Assembly: GCF_003581425.1 (NCBI RefSeq)
Contig: NZ_QXTG01000002.1
Coordinates: 558,001 to 622,000, forward strand
Direction of reading: 5' to 3'
Length of the DNA stretch: 64,000 nt
DNA from: Amnibacterium setariae
GTDB taxonomy: Bacteria > Actinomycetota > Actinomycetes > Actinomycetales > Microbacteriaceae
The notes beneath the pieces are model-generated. The model did no database searches. It was not told where the DNA came from and saw only the letters and a list, made by a program, of their open reading frames with translations. A program made the position numbers and the translations under genes. Below, piece by piece: positions 22,405 through 32,182 of this stretch (positions are counted from its first letter, which is position 1; the number at the start of each line of letters is the position of its first letter).

Positions 22405-24246
22405 ATGGCCGCAGCCCTGGACCGCGAGGACCTCTCCACCGGGTGGACCCCGGTGCAGGACGTGATCGGCCCGCTCGTCGGCGGGGTGTCCGCCGACGTG
22501 CTCTACGCGACCGGCGCGCGCTTCGAGGGCGCCGAGGCGACGCCGTCGGGCGAGCGCGCCCGCCCGGTCGTCGCCGCCGGCACGACCGCGTCCTTCGGCG
22601 CCTACTTCAACGCCTTCCCCGCCGCGGTCTGGCGGGCGTCGACCGCCGCACGCCGGGTGCGGCTGGCCCTGCGGCTCGACGGCCCCGCGGCCGTCGTCGT
22701 GGTCCGCAGCGACGCAGCGGGCCGGCGGGCCCAGGGGGTCGCCGCGACCGCCGGCGAGGACGGCGCGCTCGAGGTCGAGGTGCCGCTCGGCGACGCCGAC
22801 GGCGGGTTCGTCTGGTTCGAGATCGCGGCCGACCGCGACACCGCGGTGCTGGCCGGCACCTGGTCCGTCGACGCGGCGCCGCTGCGGGGCGGCCGCGCCG
22901 TGCTCGGCATGCCGACCATGGACCGCGGCGCCTTCGTCGCGGCCAACCTGCGGCGCGTCGCGTCCGCGCCCGACCTGCTCCGCCAGGTGCGGCGCATGGT
23001 CGTCGTCGACCAGGGGGACGCGGCGGTCGCGGACGACCCGGAGGTCGCCGCGGCGGCCGAGGCGCTGGACGGCGCGCTGCGGATCCTGCGGCAGCCGAAC
23101 CTCGGCGGGTCCGGCGGCTACTCGCGGATCCTGCAGGAGGCCGTCGCCGAGCCCGGCGCCGACGTCGTGGTCTTCCTCGACGACGACATCCAGGTCGAGC
23201 CCGCGTCCCTGCTCCGCTCGCTCGCGTTCGGCCGCCTGACGAGCCGCCCCACGATCGTCGGCGGCCAGATGCTCGACCTCGGCGACCCCGCGGTCGTGCA
23301 GGCCGCGGCGGAGCGCGTGACCCGCGGCGCGTTCTGGTGGACGGCGGCGGACGAGCGCACGTCGACGCACGACCACGGCGCCCTGCCGCTGCCGGACGCG
23401 CCGTGGGTGCACGCCCGCCGCGACGCCGACTACAACGGCTGGTGGATGTGCCAGTTCCCGCTCGAGGCGGTCCGGCGGCTCGGGTCCGTGCTGCCGCTGT
23501 TCCTCAAGTGGGACGACGCCGAGTACAGCCTGCGCGCGGCCGAGGCCGGCGTGCCGACGGTGAGCCTGCCGGGCGCCGCCGTGTGGCACGTCGCGTTCCG
23601 CTCCAAGGACGACTCGATCGAGTGGCAGGCGTTCTTCCACGCCCGCAACCGGCTCGTGGTGGCGATGCTGCACGGCGGCTCGCCGCTGCGCGTGGTCGGG
23701 CACGGCCTGGCCATCGACGTGAAGCAGCTGCTGGCGAAGCAGTACCCCGCCGCCCGCCTCCGCCACGCGGGCGTCCGCGCCGCCCTCGAGGGCCCCGCGG
23801 CGCTCGAGCGCCGCGACGACCTGCAGCGGGCTCGGGCGATCGCGGCCGCGGACCCCGCCCTGCCGCGCCTCCCCCTCGCCGAGGGCGACCGGGCCCGGGC
23901 GCTCCGGCCGCGCCTCGCGGCGCCCTCGGGCGCGGGGCTCGCGACCTGGGCGGTGCGCGCGGCGCTGCGGCAGCTGCTCGTCGGCGCGTCCGGGCCGCTC
24001 GTCCGGGTGCCGACGGCGCAGTGGTGGGTGCTCGCGCGCTTCGGCCGGGTCCTCGCGCCGACCGCGGACGGCGAGGCGCTGCTGCTGTTCGCGACGGACC
24101 GCGCCGCGCTCCTGCAGGGCCTCGCCGAGGCGTTCGCGCTGCACCTGCGCCTGCTGCTGCGCTGGCGGCGGACCGCCGCCCGGTACCGCCGGGCCGCGCG
24201 CGACCTCGCGTCGCCGGAGGCCTGGCGCCGCCGCTTCACGGCCTGA
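22405..24246 (+). CDS. GlfT2-like galactofuranosyltransferase
   Basis: A 613-residue protein laid out like mycobacterial GlfT2: an N-terminal beta-barrel-like domain, a GT-A family 2 domain and a long C-terminal helical part. Metal-binding Asp triad FLDDDIQVE (Asp259-261), acceptor/base motif WDDAEY (Asp370-Asp371) and His395 in VWHVAF fall almost exactly at the spacing of the GlfT2 active site. The known enzyme polymerises galactofuranose from UDP-Galf. Mycolic-acid bacteria use it for arabinogalactan; here, beside a TagF-like gene, the product is more likely another galactofuranose-containing glycopolymer. No UDP-galactopyranose mutase gene is in the window. Confidence 0.85.
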   Translation: MAAALDREDLSTGWTPVQDVIGPLVGGVSADVLYATGARFEGAEATPSGERARPVVAAGTTASFGAYFNAFPAAVWRASTAARRVRLALRLDGPAAVVVVRSDAAGRRAQGVAATAGEDGALEVEVPLGDADGGFVWFEIAADRDTAVLAGTWSVDAAPLRGGRAVLGMPTMDRGAFVAANLRRVASAPDLLRQVRRMVVVDQGDAAVADDPEVAAAAEALDGALRILRQPNLGGSGGYSRILQEAVAEPGADVVVFLDDDIQVEPASLLRSLAFGRLTSRPTIVGGQMLDLGDPAVVQAAAERVTRGAFWWTAADERTSTHDHGALPLPDAPWVHARRDADYNGWWMCQFPLEAVRRLGSVLPLFLKWDDAEYSLRAAEAGVPTVSLPGAAVWHVAFRSKDDSIEWQAFFHARNRLVVAMLHGGSPLRVVGHGLAIDVKQLLAKQYPAARLRHAGVRAALEGPAALERRDDLQRARAIAAADPALPRLPLAEGDRARALRPRLAAPSGAGLATWAVRAALRQLLVGASGPLVRVPTAQWWVLARFGRVLAPTADGEALLLFATDRAALLQGLAEAFALHLRLLLRWRRTAARYRRAARDLASPEAWRRRFTA

Positions 24247-24294
24247 CGCGGTCGCGCGTCCTGCACGGCGTCGCACGCCGGGCACCCGTCGCCA

Positions 24295-24319
24295 CCGCGG
24301 CTCGGTCCACGAGCCGCGG
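24295..24319. terminator. terminator hairpin after the GlfT2-like gene
   Basis: A perfect 10-bp stem CCGCGGCTCG / CGAGCCGCGG with a 5-nt loop, in the convergent gap between the GlfT2-like gene and uvrB. Confidence 0.65.
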
Positions 24320-24330
24320 AGCGACACAGG

Positions 24331-24354
24331 CTTCGATCCGCTCGCGGATCGAAG
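24331..24354. terminator. terminator hairpin after uvrB
   Basis: A perfect 10-bp stem CTTCGATCCG / CGGATCGAAG with loop CTCG, 9 nt past the uvrB stop. With the hairpin at 24295 it forms a tandem pair serving the two convergent genes. Confidence 0.7.
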
Positions 24355-24363
24355 ACCATGAAC

Positions 24364-26430
24364 TCAGACCAGGTGCCCGGCCTTCGACATCTGCCGGAGC
24401 TCGCCCTTCAGCTCGCTCAGCTCGTCCCGGAGGCGCCCGGCGAGCTCGAACTTCAGCTCGTTCGCGGCCTGCAGCATCTGGGTGTTGAGGTCCGCGATGA
24501 TGCTCTCCAGCTCGGCGGCGCCCTTCGCGGCGAGCCCCTCGCGCCGCAGGTTCGGGACAGGCTGCTTCTTCCCGCCGCCGTCCTTCGACAGCATGCGGTC
24601 GGTGTCCGCGGCCTCGCGGGCGAGCTGGTCCGTGATGTCCGCGATCCGCTTGCGCAGCGGCTGCGGGTCGATCCCGTGCTCGAGGTTGTAGGCGACCTGC
24701 TTCTCGCGGCGGCGGTTCGTCTCGTCGATCGCCTGGGCCATCGACGGGGTGATCGTGTCCGCGTACATGTGCACCTGGCCGGAGACGTTGCGCGCCGCGC
24801 GGCCGATGGTCTGGATCAGCGAGGTCGACGAGCGGAGGAAGCCCTCCTTGTCGGCGTCGAGGATGGCGACGAGCGACACCTCGGGCAGGTCGAGGCCCTC
24901 GCGCAGCAGGTTGATGCCGACGAGCACGTCGTACACGCCCTGGCGCAGCTCGGTCAGCAGCTCGACGCGGCGCAGGGTGTCGACGTCCGCGTGGAGGTAC
25001 CGCACCCGCACCCCGGCCTCGCCGAGGAAGTCGGTGAGGTCCTCGGCGCTCTTCTTCGTCAGCGTCGTGACGAGCACGCGCTCGTTGCGCTCGGAGCGGG
25101 CGCGGATCTCCTCGAGCAGGTCGTCGACGCGGCCCTTCGAGGGCTTGATCACGATCTCCGGGTCGATGAGGCCGGTCGGGCGGATGATCTGCTCCACCAC
25201 GCCGTCCGCCATGCCGAGCTCGTACCGGCCCGGCGTCGCGGACAGGTAGACGGTCTGCCCGACCCGGTCGGAGAACTCCTCCCAGGTCAGCGGCCGGTTG
25301 TCGAGCGCCGACGGCAGGCGGAAGCCGTGCTCCACGAGCACCCGCTTGCGGGAGGCGTCGCCCTCGTACATCGCGCCGATCTGCGGCACGGTCACGTGCG
25401 ACTCGTCGATGACGGTGAGGAAGTCGTCGGGGAAGTAGTCGAGGAGGCAGTGCGGCGCCTCGCCCGGCGCCCGGCCGTCGATGTGCCGCGAGTAGTTCTC
25501 GATGCCGTTGCAGAAGCCGATCTGCTCCATCATCTCGAGGTCGAAGCCGGTGCGCATGCGCAGCCGCTGCTCCTCGAGGAGCTTGCTCTCGCGCTTCAGG
25601 ACGCCGAGGCGGTCGTCGAGCTCCGTCCGGATGGTACCCATCGCGCGCTGCATCGTGTCGGGGCTCGCGGCGTAGTGGGTGGCCGGGAAGATCGAGACGG
25701 CGTCGAGCTTCGACAGCACCTCGCCGGTCAGCGGGTGGAGCGAGTAGAGCGCCTCGATCTCGTCGCCGAACATCTCGATCCGGACGGCGTGCTCCTCGTA
25801 GACCGGGATGATCTCGATCGTGTCGCCGCGGACGCGGAACCGGCCGCGCGAGAAGTCGATGTCGTTGCGCTGGTACTGCATGCCGATGAACCCGCGCACC
25901 AGGGCGTCGCGGCTGATCCGCTGCCCGACCTGCAGCGCCACCATCGCGCCCAGGTACTCCTCCGCCGCGCCGAGGCCGTAGATGCAGGACACGGTGGAGA
26001 CGACGACCACGTCGCGGCGGCTCAGCAGGGAGTTCGTCGTCGAGTGCCGGAGGCGCTCGACCTCCGCGTTGATCGACGAGTCCTTCTCGATGAAGGTGTC
26101 CGTCTGCGGGACGTACGCCTCCGGCTGGTAGTAGTCGTAGTACGAGACGAAGTACTCGACGGCGTTGTTCGGCAGCAGCTCGCGGAACTCGTTCGCGAGC
26201 TGCGCGGCGAGGGTCTTGTTGTGGGCCAGGACCAGGGTCGGTCGCTGCACCTGCTCGATCAGCCACGCGGTCGTGGCCGACTTGCCGGTGCCGGTCGCGC
26301 CCAGCAGGACGATGTCGGGCTCGCCGGCCTTGACCCGGCGGGTCAGCTCGGCGATGGCCGCAGGCTGGTCGCCCGAGGGCTTGTACTCGCTGACCACCTG
26401 GAACGGGCGGACGGCACGCGTGGGTCGCAT
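24364..26430 (-). CDS. uvrB: excinuclease ABC subunit B
   Basis: A 688-residue helicase-like damage-verification subunit. Walker A GATGTGKS, beta-hairpin tyrosines [16 protein letters not shown]-like DESHV, motif [11 protein letters not shown] and the C-terminal UVR domain ([14 protein letters not shown]) that binds UvrC are all present. The ATG at 26428-26430 has TACCGT six bases upstream and no SD. It is encoded apart from uvrA-uvrC, as is common. Confidence 0.97.
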   Translation of the reverse strand: MRPTRAVRPFQVVSEYKPSGDQPAAIAELTRRVKAGEPDIVLLGATGTGKSATTAWLIEQVQRPTLVLAHNKTLAAQLANEFRELLPNNAVEYFVSYYDYYQPEAYVPQTDTFIEKDSSINAEVERLRHSTTNSLLSRRDVVVVSTVSCIYGLGAAEEYLGAMVALQVGQRISRDALVRGFIGMQYQRNDIDFSRGRFRVRGDTIEIIPVYEEHAVRIEMFGDEIEALYSLHPLTGEVLSKLDAVSIFPATHYAASPDTMQRAMGTIRTELDDRLGVLKRESKLLEEQRLRMRTGFDLEMMEQIGFCNGIENYSRHIDGRAPGEAPHCLLDYFPDDFLTVIDESHVTVPQIGAMYEGDASRKRVLVEHGFRLPSALDNRPLTWEEFSDRVGQTVYLSATPGRYELGMADGVVEQIIRPTGLIDPEIVIKPSKGRVDDLLEEIRARSERNERVLVTTLTKKSAEDLTDFLGEAGVRVRYLHADVDTLRRVELLTELRQGVYDVLVGINLLREGLDLPEVSLVAILDADKEGFLRSSTSLIQTIGRAARNVSGQVHMYADTITPSMAQAIDETNRRREKQVAYNLEHGIDPQPLRKRIADITDQLAREAADTDRMLSKDGGGKKQPVPNLRREGLAAKGAAELESIIADLNTQMLQAANELKFELAGRLRDELSELKGELRQMSKAGHLV

Positions 26431-26436
26431 GGACCA

Positions 26437-26442
26437 ACGGTA
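26437..26442 (-). promoter_or_regulatory. leaderless -10 of uvrB
   Basis: TACCGT, 6 nt before the uvrB ATG. It faces the equally placed element of the divergent exporter gene. Confidence 0.6.
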
Positions 26443-26470
26443 GATCCGGGCACCGACAGCGGTGCGCCCG

Positions 26471-26476
26471 TACGCT
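26471..26476 (+). promoter_or_regulatory. leaderless -10 of the RhtA-type exporter
   Basis: TACGCT, 6 nt before the GTG at 26483. This element selects that GTG over the in-frame GTG at 26462, which would place the -10 inside the coding region. Confidence 0.6.
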
Positions 26477-26482
26477 GCAGGC

Positions 26483-27361
26483 GTGCAGGTCGACGCCGAG
26501 CACGGCCGCGGCCGCTCCATCGCCGCCGTCGCGTTCAGCGCCTCCTCCGTGCAGGCGGGCGCCGCGGTCGGCGCGACGCTCTTCCCGCTGGTCGGGCCGT
26601 TCGGCGTCACCGCCGTGCGGCAGGTGGTCTCGGCGATCACCCTGCTCGCGATCGCCCGGCCGCCGCTGGTCCGCCTCGGGGCCCGTCGGCTCGCGCCCGC
26701 CGTGCTGCTCGGGCTCGTGCTCGTCGGGATGAACTTCTCCCTCTACTCGGCCGTGGAGCGCGTCGGGCTCGGCCTCGGCGTGACGATCGAGTTCCTCGGC
26801 CCGCTCGCGGTCGCGCTGCTCGGGGCGGGGCGCGCCTCCCGCCGGGACGCCGCGGCGCGGGTCGGTTGCGGCGCGCTCGCCCTCGCCGGCGTCGTGCTCA
26901 TCACCGACCCGCTCACCGGCGCGACGCCCGACCCGCTCGGCCTGCTCGCCGGTGGCGCGGCCGCCGTGCTGTGGGCGGCCTACATCCTGCTGAGCCAGCG
27001 GGCCGGCGCCCTGCCGGGCGTCACCGGCACCGCCGTCGCGGGCCTCACCGGCACCGTGCTGACGCTGCCGGGCCTCGTCCTGCTGCTGCTCGCCCTGCCC
27101 GCCGACGCCGTGGTCCACGTGCTCCTGCTCGGCGCGGTCACCGGCGTCCTGTCGAGCGCGCTCCCCTACTCGATCGACCTGCTCGTGCTGCGGCGCATGC
27201 CGCGGTCGCTGTTCGGGATGCTGCAGAGCCTCCACCCCGTCGCGGCGGCGGTGTTCGGCCTGCTCGTCCTGCACCAGGTGCTCGGCGGCGTGCAGGTCCT
27301 CGGGATCGCCGCCGTGTGCGCCGCGAACGTGCTCGCGGTGCTCGCGACGCGGCGCCGCTGA
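26483..27361 (+). CDS. EamA/RhtA-family transporter
   Basis: A 292-residue inner-membrane protein with ten predicted hydrophobic helices in two five-helix repeats, the EamA (DMT superfamily) layout. Closest in type to RhtA, the threonine/homoserine exporter of E. coli (motifs [43 protein letters not shown]). Substrate not determinable. It ends 11 nt before the convergent coaE stop with no terminator between. Confidence 0.85.
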   Translation: MQVDAEHGRGRSIAAVAFSASSVQAGAAVGATLFPLVGPFGVTAVRQVVSAITLLAIARPPLVRLGARRLAPAVLLGLVLVGMNFSLYSAVERVGLGLGVTIEFLGPLAVALLGAGRASRRDAAARVGCGALALAGVVLITDPLTGATPDPLGLLAGGAAAVLWAAYILLSQRAGALPGVTGTAVAGLTGTVLTLPGLVLLLLALPADAVVHVLLLGAVTGVLSSALPYSIDLLVLRRMPRSLFGMLQSLHPVAAAVFGLLVLHQVLGGVQVLGIAAVCAANVLAVLATRRR

Positions 27362-27372
27362 CGCCGCGGCCC

Positions 27373-27966
27373 TCAGCGGGCGATGCGGCCCCAGAGCGCG
27401 TCGACGGCCGCGAGGGTCGCGTCGAGCGACCCGCTCGTGTCGACGAGGTCCGTCGCGAGCGCCCGCCGCTCGTCGTCGGACAGCTGCGCGGCGACCCGGG
27501 CGCGCGCGTCCTCCTCCGACATCCCGCGCAGGGAGACGAGGCGCTCGACCCGCACGGCCTCGGGCGCGTCCGCGACGACGATGCGGTCGAACTCGCCCAC
27601 CCCGCGCGCGTCGATCAGCGGCACGTCGTAGACGACGACCGCCCGGGGGTCCTTCGCGAAGGCGGCGCGGAACGCGGCGTGCGAGCGGTGGAGCACCGCG
27701 GGGTGCACGATGCCGTTGAGGAGGTGCCGCTTCGCGGGGTCCGCGAACACGATCCGCCCGAGCGCGGCGCGGTCGAGCGAGCCGTCCTCCCGGAGCACGT
27801 CGTCCCCGAACGCCTCGCGCACCGCCTCGAGCGCCGGCTCCCCCGGCTCGACGACCTGCCGGGCCAGCGCGTCCGCGTCGACGACGACCGCCCCGAGCTC
27901 GCCGAGCCGCTGCGCGATCGTGGACTTGCCGGAGGCGATGCCGCCGGTCAGCGCGATGAGGGGCAC
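27373..27966 (-). CDS. coaE: dephospho-CoA kinase
   Basis: A 197-residue P-loop kinase for the last step of coenzyme A synthesis. Walker A LTGGIASGKST is at the extreme N-terminus; [15 protein letters not shown] and the LID segment RLVSLRGMSEEDARAR follow. Single-domain, without the C-terminal extension found in some actinobacteria. GTG start with TACGCT six bases upstream. In many relatives coaE sits next to rpsA; here an MFS gene and a BlaI/M56 pair intervene. Confidence 0.95.
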   Translation of the reverse strand: MPLIALTGGIASGKSTIAQRLGELGAVVVDADALARQVVEPGEPALEAVREAFGDDVLREDGSLDRAALGRIVFADPAKRHLLNGIVHPAVLHRSHAAFRAAFAKDPRAVVVYDVPLIDARGVGEFDRIVVADAPEAVRVERLVSLRGMSEEDARARVAAQLSDDERRALATDLVDTSGSLDATLAAVDALWGRIAR

Positions 27967-27972
27967 GCCCCG

Positions 27973-27978
27973 AGCGTA
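27973..27978 (-). promoter_or_regulatory. leaderless -10 of coaE
   Basis: TACGCT, 6 nt before the coaE GTG; no SD. Confidence 0.6.
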
Positions 27979-28021
27979 GGCCCGGGGCGCGTCGGCGCGC
28001 AGGGCCCGGCAGGATGGCGGG

Positions 28022-29236
28022 GTGCCCGGGTTCGTCGCGTCGCTCGGCGCGCTGCACGAGCCGGACTTCCGCCGGCTCGTCACGGGCACGGCGATCAGCC
28101 GGTTCGGCAGCGGGCTCGCGGGCGTCGCCCTCGCCTTCGCGGTGCTCGACCTGACCGGCTCCGCGGCGGCGCTGGGCCTGGTCGTCGGGGTCCGCTCGAT
28201 CGCGAACGTGGCGCTGCTGCTGCTCGGCGGGGTCCTCGCGGACCGGCTGCCCCGCGGCCTGCTGCTGACCGGCAGCTCGGTGCTGAGCGGGGTGGCGCAG
28301 CTCGGCGCGGCCGGCATCGTCGCCGCGCGGCTCGACCTCGTCTGGGTCCTCGCCGCGCTGGCGGCGGTGAACGGGGCTGCGAGCGCGGTCTCGCAGCCGC
28401 TCGCGACCGCGCTCGTGCCGCAGACGCTGCCGGCCGACCGGCTGCAGGAGGGCAACGCGCTGGCCCGGATGAGCGGCAACACGACGAGCCTCATCGGCAC
28501 CGCCGTCGCCGGTCTCGTGGTCGCGGTCGCGGGCTCCGCCGTCGCGGTCGCGGTGGACGGGGTGTCCTTCCTGCTCGCCGCCGCGATCTGGGCCGGCCTC
28601 CGCGCCCCCGCGCCCGCCCGCGCCGAGCGGACGACGCTGCTGCAGGACCTCGCCGCGGGCTGGCACGGGTTCCGCACCCGCCGCTGGCTCTGGACCGTCG
28701 TCGGCGCCTTCACGCTCTCGAACCTCTGCTACGCCGGGGCCGTCCTGGTGCTCGGGCCCGTGCACGCCGACGCCACCATCGGCCGGCCCGCCTGGGGCCT
28801 CGTGCAGGCCGCGCTCCCCGCCGGGCTCGTGCTCGGCGGGCTCGTCGCGCTGCGGCTGCGCCCCCGGCGTCCGCTCGTCGTCGCGATGCTCGCGACCGTG
28901 CCGTTCCCGCTCACCGGGCTGGCGATCGGCCTCGTCCCCGTGCCGGCCGTGCTCGTGCTGCTCGTCCTCCTCGCGGGCGTCGGCGCGGAGGTGTTCGAGG
29001 TGCTCTGGGAGACGACGATGCAGCGGCGCGTGCCCGCCGACCTGCTCGCCCGGGTGTCGTCGTACGACCTGCTCGGGTCCTACATCGCGATCCCGGTCGG
29101 CCAGCTCGCCGCCGCGCCGGTCGCCGCGGTGCTCGGGGTGCGGACGACGATGGTCGCGGCCGGCGCGCTCGGTGCGGCGGCGCTGCTCGCCTGCCTGCTC
29201 GTCCGCGACGTGCGCGCCGAGGAGCCCGCCGCGTGA
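28022..29236 (+). CDS. MFS transporter
   Basis: A 404-residue protein with about twelve hydrophobic helices and the MFS loop 2-3 motif as GGVLADRLPRG, followed by STALVP-like LATALVPQTLPADRLQEGNAL typical of the EntS/macrolide-efflux MFS subfamily. Substrate unknown. The start is GTG at 28022; CAGGAT is 6 nt upstream (a weak version of the -10 seen at neighbouring genes) and no SD is present. Followed 94 nt later by blaI. Confidence 0.83.
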   Translation: MPGFVASLGALHEPDFRRLVTGTAISRFGSGLAGVALAFAVLDLTGSAAALGLVVGVRSIANVALLLLGGVLADRLPRGLLLTGSSVLSGVAQLGAAGIVAARLDLVWVLAALAAVNGAASAVSQPLATALVPQTLPADRLQEGNALARMSGNTTSLIGTAVAGLVVAVAGSAVAVAVDGVSFLLAAAIWAGLRAPAPARAERTTLLQDLAAGWHGFRTRRWLWTVVGAFTLSNLCYAGAVLVLGPVHADATIGRPAWGLVQAALPAGLVLGGLVALRLRPRRPLVVAMLATVPFPLTGLAIGLVPVPAVLVLLVLLAGVGAEVFEVLWETTMQRRVPADLLARVSSYDLLGSYIAIPVGQLAAAPVAAVLGVRTTMVAAGALGAAALLACLLVRDVRAEEPAA

Positions 29237-29270
29237 GGGGCGGCGGCGCGTCGCCGCGCGTGGGATGATT

Positions 29271-29285
29271 TCTACGACGGGTAGA
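29271..29285 (+). promoter_or_regulatory. probable BlaI-family operator
   Basis: Perfect inverted repeat TCTAC-N5-GTAGA, 45 nt before the blaI-like ATG. BlaI/MecI dimers bind TAC/GTA-containing dyads, so this is the likely autoregulatory site. Confidence 0.6.
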
Positions 29286-29330
29286 CGGACGGCGGCCCTG
29301 CCGTCCCGAGCACGAGGCGGGAGGCACGCG

Positions 29331-29687
29331 ATGCAGTCGCTCGGTGAGCTGGAGCGCACCGCCCTCGAGCAGCTCTGGGACGCGGACGAGCCGCTGACCC
29401 CCGGCGCCCTGCGCGACCGGCTGGGGACGGGCGACGACCGCGGTCTCGCCCTCACGACCGTGATGACGGTGCTCAGCCGGCTCGAGAAGAAGGGCTTCGT
29501 CGCGCGCGACCGCTCGACCCGGCCCGCGACCTACGCGCCGGTCCACGCGCGCGAGGAGTACGTCGCCGAGGTGATGCACGACGCGCTCGGCACCGCCGGC
29601 GACCGCACCGAGGCGCTCGCGCGGTTCGTGGGGCGCGCCTCCGCCGACGAGACGGCGGCGCTGCGGCGCCTCCTCGGCCTCGACTGA
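29331..29687 (+). CDS. BlaI/MecI/CopY-family transcriptional repressor
   Basis: A 118-residue winged-helix repressor (LTTVMTVLSRLEKKGFVARD is the recognition-helix region) with a C-terminal dimerisation helix. ATG with GGAGG upstream. It precedes an M56 peptidase by 4 nt, the blaI-blaR arrangement in which the membrane peptidase triggers repressor cleavage. No beta-lactamase or penicillin-binding protein gene is adjacent, so the regulon must lie elsewhere. Confidence 0.88.
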   Translation: MQSLGELERTALEQLWDADEPLTPGALRDRLGTGDDRGLALTTVMTVLSRLEKKGFVARDRSTRPATYAPVHAREEYVAEVMHDALGTAGDRTEALARFVGRASADETAALRRLLGLD

Positions 29688-29691
29688 ACCG

Positions 29692-30627
29692 ATGATCCTC
29701 GCGGCGGCGCTGCTCGCCGTCCTCGCGATCCTGCTCGCGTGGCCGGTGCCGCTGGCCGTCGCGCGCAGCGCGTGGCCCGACCGCGCGCCGGGCACCGCGC
29801 TGCTGCTCTGGCAGGCCATCGCGCTCGCGGGCGTCCTCTCCCTGATCGGGTCGCTGCTCGCCGCGGGGCTCGCGCCGTACGGGGACCACCTCCTGGCCGC
29901 GCTGCGCGCCTTCGCGTCGGAGAGCGTCCGCGGCTCCCTCCCGCCCGGCACGACCGCGCTCTCCGGCCTCGCGCTCGCGGCGGCCCTGCTGCTCGGCGGC
30001 CACCTCGTCGCGAACCTCGTGCTCACGGTCGTGCGGACCGAGCGCCAGCGGGCCCGGCACCGGAGCCTGCTGCTCATGCTCAGCGCACCGATGCCGGAGG
30101 CGCCCCGCACCCGGCTGCTCGACGCCGAGGCGCCGATCGCCTACTGCCTCCCCGGCACGGCGCGCAGCCTGACGGTGCTGTCCGCCGGGCTCGTCGACCT
30201 GCTGAGCGACCAGGAGGTGCAGGGCGTCGTCGAGCACGAGCGGGCGCACCTGCGGCAGCACCACGCGCTCGTGCTCGTCGCGTTCCGGGCCTGGCGGATC
30301 GCGCTCCCCTGGTTCCCCGTCGCGAGCCGCGCGCAGGACGCGGTCGGCCTGCTGACCGAGATGCTCGCGGACGACGAGGCGCGCACCAAGGTGCCGGACC
30401 CGGTGCTCGCGCGCGCGATCACCGCGGTCGCGAGCGGCGGCGGCGTGCTCGGCGAGCCCGGCGCGGACCAGCCCGCGGCGGACCCGTCCTCCGTCGAGCG
30501 GCGCGTCCGGCGGCTGGTCCACCCGGCGCCCGTGCCGGGCTACGTCCGCGTCCTGGTGCCGCTCGCGGCGATCGCGCTCGTCGTCGTACCGCCGGTGCTG
30601 CTCGCGGCCCCGGCGTTCACCGGCTGA
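29692..30627 (+). CDS. M56-family membrane metallopeptidase (BlaR1-like)
   Basis: A 311-residue protein with hydrophobic segments at about 1-20, 38-60, 85-112 and 280-308 and a zinc-protease motif HERAH (His182-His186) on the cytoplasmic side. Peptidases of this family paired with BlaI relieve repression after an extracytoplasmic signal. Unlike BlaR1 it has no C-terminal penicillin-binding sensor domain; the protein ends right after the last helix. Its input is therefore unknown. It starts 4 nt after blaI without SD. Confidence 0.85.
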   Translation: MILAAALLAVLAILLAWPVPLAVARSAWPDRAPGTALLLWQAIALAGVLSLIGSLLAAGLAPYGDHLLAALRAFASESVRGSLPPGTTALSGLALAAALLLGGHLVANLVLTVVRTERQRARHRSLLLMLSAPMPEAPRTRLLDAEAPIAYCLPGTARSLTVLSAGLVDLLSDQEVQGVVEHERAHLRQHHALVLVAFRAWRIALPWFPVASRAQDAVGLLTEMLADDEARTKVPDPVLARAITAVASGGGVLGEPGADQPAADPSSVERRVRRLVHPAPVPGYVRVLVPLAAIALVVVPPVLLAAPAFTG

Positions 30628-30683
30628 CCGCGGGTCGCGGGAGCACCGGCGACCCCGGGCTCAGGACGGCCCGGGAACGCCGA

Positions 30684-30713
30684 AGGGCGGCTCCCCGACC
30701 GGGGAACCGCCCT
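30684..30713. terminator. bidirectional terminator between the M56 gene and rpsA
   Basis: A 13-bp stem with one mismatch (AGGGCGGCTCCCC / GGGGAACCGCCCT) and a 4-nt loop between convergent genes. Confidence 0.75.
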
Positions 30714-30742
30714 CCTGCGTGCGATCGATCAGCAGCCGATGA

Positions 30743-32182
30743 TCAGCGGCTGGCGAGACGCTCGCGCAGCGCCGCGAGCGACTCGTCGTCGGCCAGGCGG
30801 CCGGCGGACGAGGTGTCGCTCGTGAAGGTGTTCGCGGCGACGGCCTCGGCCTCGTCCGCGAGCTGCTTCTGGATCTGCGCCTTGTGCGCCTCCCAGCGGG
30901 CCTGCGCCGCGGCGTACTCCTGCTCCCACTTGTCGCGCTGCTCCTCGAAGCCCTCGCGCCACTCGTTGGTCTCCGGGTCGAAGCCCTCGGGGTACTTGTA
31001 GTTGCCCTGCTCGTCGTACTCGGTGAGCATGCCGTAGAGCGCCGGGTCGAACTCGGTGCCCTCGGGGTCCACGTCCTCGTTCGCCTGCTTGAGCGACAGC
31101 GAGATGCGACGGCGCTCCAGGTCGATGTCGATGATCTTGACGAACACCTCGTCGCCGACCGACACGACCTGCTCCGCGAGCTCGACGTGACGGGCCGACA
31201 GCTCCGAGATGTGGACGAGGCCCTCGATGCCGTCCGCGACGCGGACGAACGCGCCGAACGGCACGAGCTTCGTGACCTTGCCCGGCGCGACCTGACCGAT
31301 CGCGTGGGTGCGGGCGAAGACCTGCCACGGGTCCTCCTGCGTCGCCTTCAGCGACAGGGAGACGCGCTCGCGGTCCAGGTCGACCTCGAGCACCTCGACG
31401 GTGACCTCCTGGCCGACCTCGACGACCTCGCTCGCGTGCTCGATGTGCTTCCACGAGAGCTCGGAGACGTGCACGAGCCCGTCCACGCCGCCCAGATCGA
31501 CGAACGCGCCGAAGTTGACGATCGAGGAGACCGTGCCCTTGCGGACCTGGCCCTTGTGCAGGTTGTTGAGGAACGTGGTGCGCGACTCGGACTGCGTCTG
31601 CTCGAGCAGGGCGCGGCGCGAGAGGACCACGTTGTTGCGGTTCTTGTCGAGCTCGAGGATCTTCGCCTCGAGGCTCTGACCGAGGTACGGCGTGAGGTCG
31701 CGGACACGGCGCAGCTCGATGAGGGACGCCGGCAGGAAGCCGCGGAGGCCGATGTCGACGATGAGGCCGCCCTTGACGACCTCGATGACGGTGCCGGTGA
31801 CGACGCCGTCCTCCTCCTTGATGCGCTCCACGTCGCCCCAGGCGCGCTCGTACTGGGCGCGCTTCTTGGAGAGGATCAGCCGACCCTCCTTGTCCTCCTT
31901 CTGGAGGACGAGGGCCTCGACGTTGTCGCCGACGGCGACGACCTCGTTCGGGTCGACGTCGTGCTTGATGGAGAGCTCGCGCGAGGGGATGACGCCCTCG
32001 GTCTTGTAGCCGACGTCGAGGAGGACCTCGTCGCGGTCGATCTTCACGACGGTGCCCTCGATGAGGTCGCCGTCGTTGAAGAACTTCAGGGTCTTCTCGA
32101 CCGCGGCCAGGAAGTCCTCTGCAGAGCCGATGTCGTTGATCGCGACCTGCTTGGGGGCCGATGCGGTCGGTGTGAGAGTCAT
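30743..32182 (-). CDS. rpsA: 30S ribosomal protein S1
   Basis: A 479-residue S1 with four S1 RNA-binding domains (about residues 38-108, 122-192, 208-280 and 295-366) and an acidic Glu/Gln-rich C-terminal tail. Four repeats rather than six is the actinobacterial form. The ATG at 32180-32182 has no SD in front; the sequence there is pyrimidine-rich. The leader is about 175 nt from a good -10, leaving room for autoregulation of the kind known for E. coli S1. Confidence 0.96.
   Translation of the reverse strand: MTLTPTASAPKQVAINDIGSAEDFLAAVEKTLKFFNDGDLIEGTVVKIDRDEVLLDVGYKTEGVIPSRELSIKHDVDPNEVVAVGDNVEALVLQKEDKEGRLILSKKRAQYERAWGDVERIKEEDGVVTGTVIEVVKGGLIVDIGLRGFLPASLIELRRVRDLTPYLGQSLEAKILELDKNRNNVVLSRRALLEQTQSESRTTFLNNLHKGQVRKGTVSSIVNFGAFVDLGGVDGLVHVSELSWKHIEHASEVVEVGQEVTVEVLEVDLDRERVSLSLKATQEDPWQVFARTHAIGQVAPGKVTKLVPFGAFVRVADGIEGLVHISELSARHVELAEQVVSVGDEVFVKIIDIDLERRRISLSLKQANEDVDPEGTEFDPALYGMLTEYDEQGNYKYPEGFDPETNEWREGFEEQRDKWEQEYAAAQARWEAHKAQIQKQLADEAEAVAANTFTSDTSSAGRLADDESLAALRERLASR

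Noticed and set aside
24236..29455. Very long open frames antisense to or out of frame with known genes, up to about 1,700 codons
   Set aside because: In DNA this GC-rich, the off-frames of real genes lack stop codons. Their translations are low-complexity Arg/Ala/Gly/Asp and overlap clearly conserved genes.
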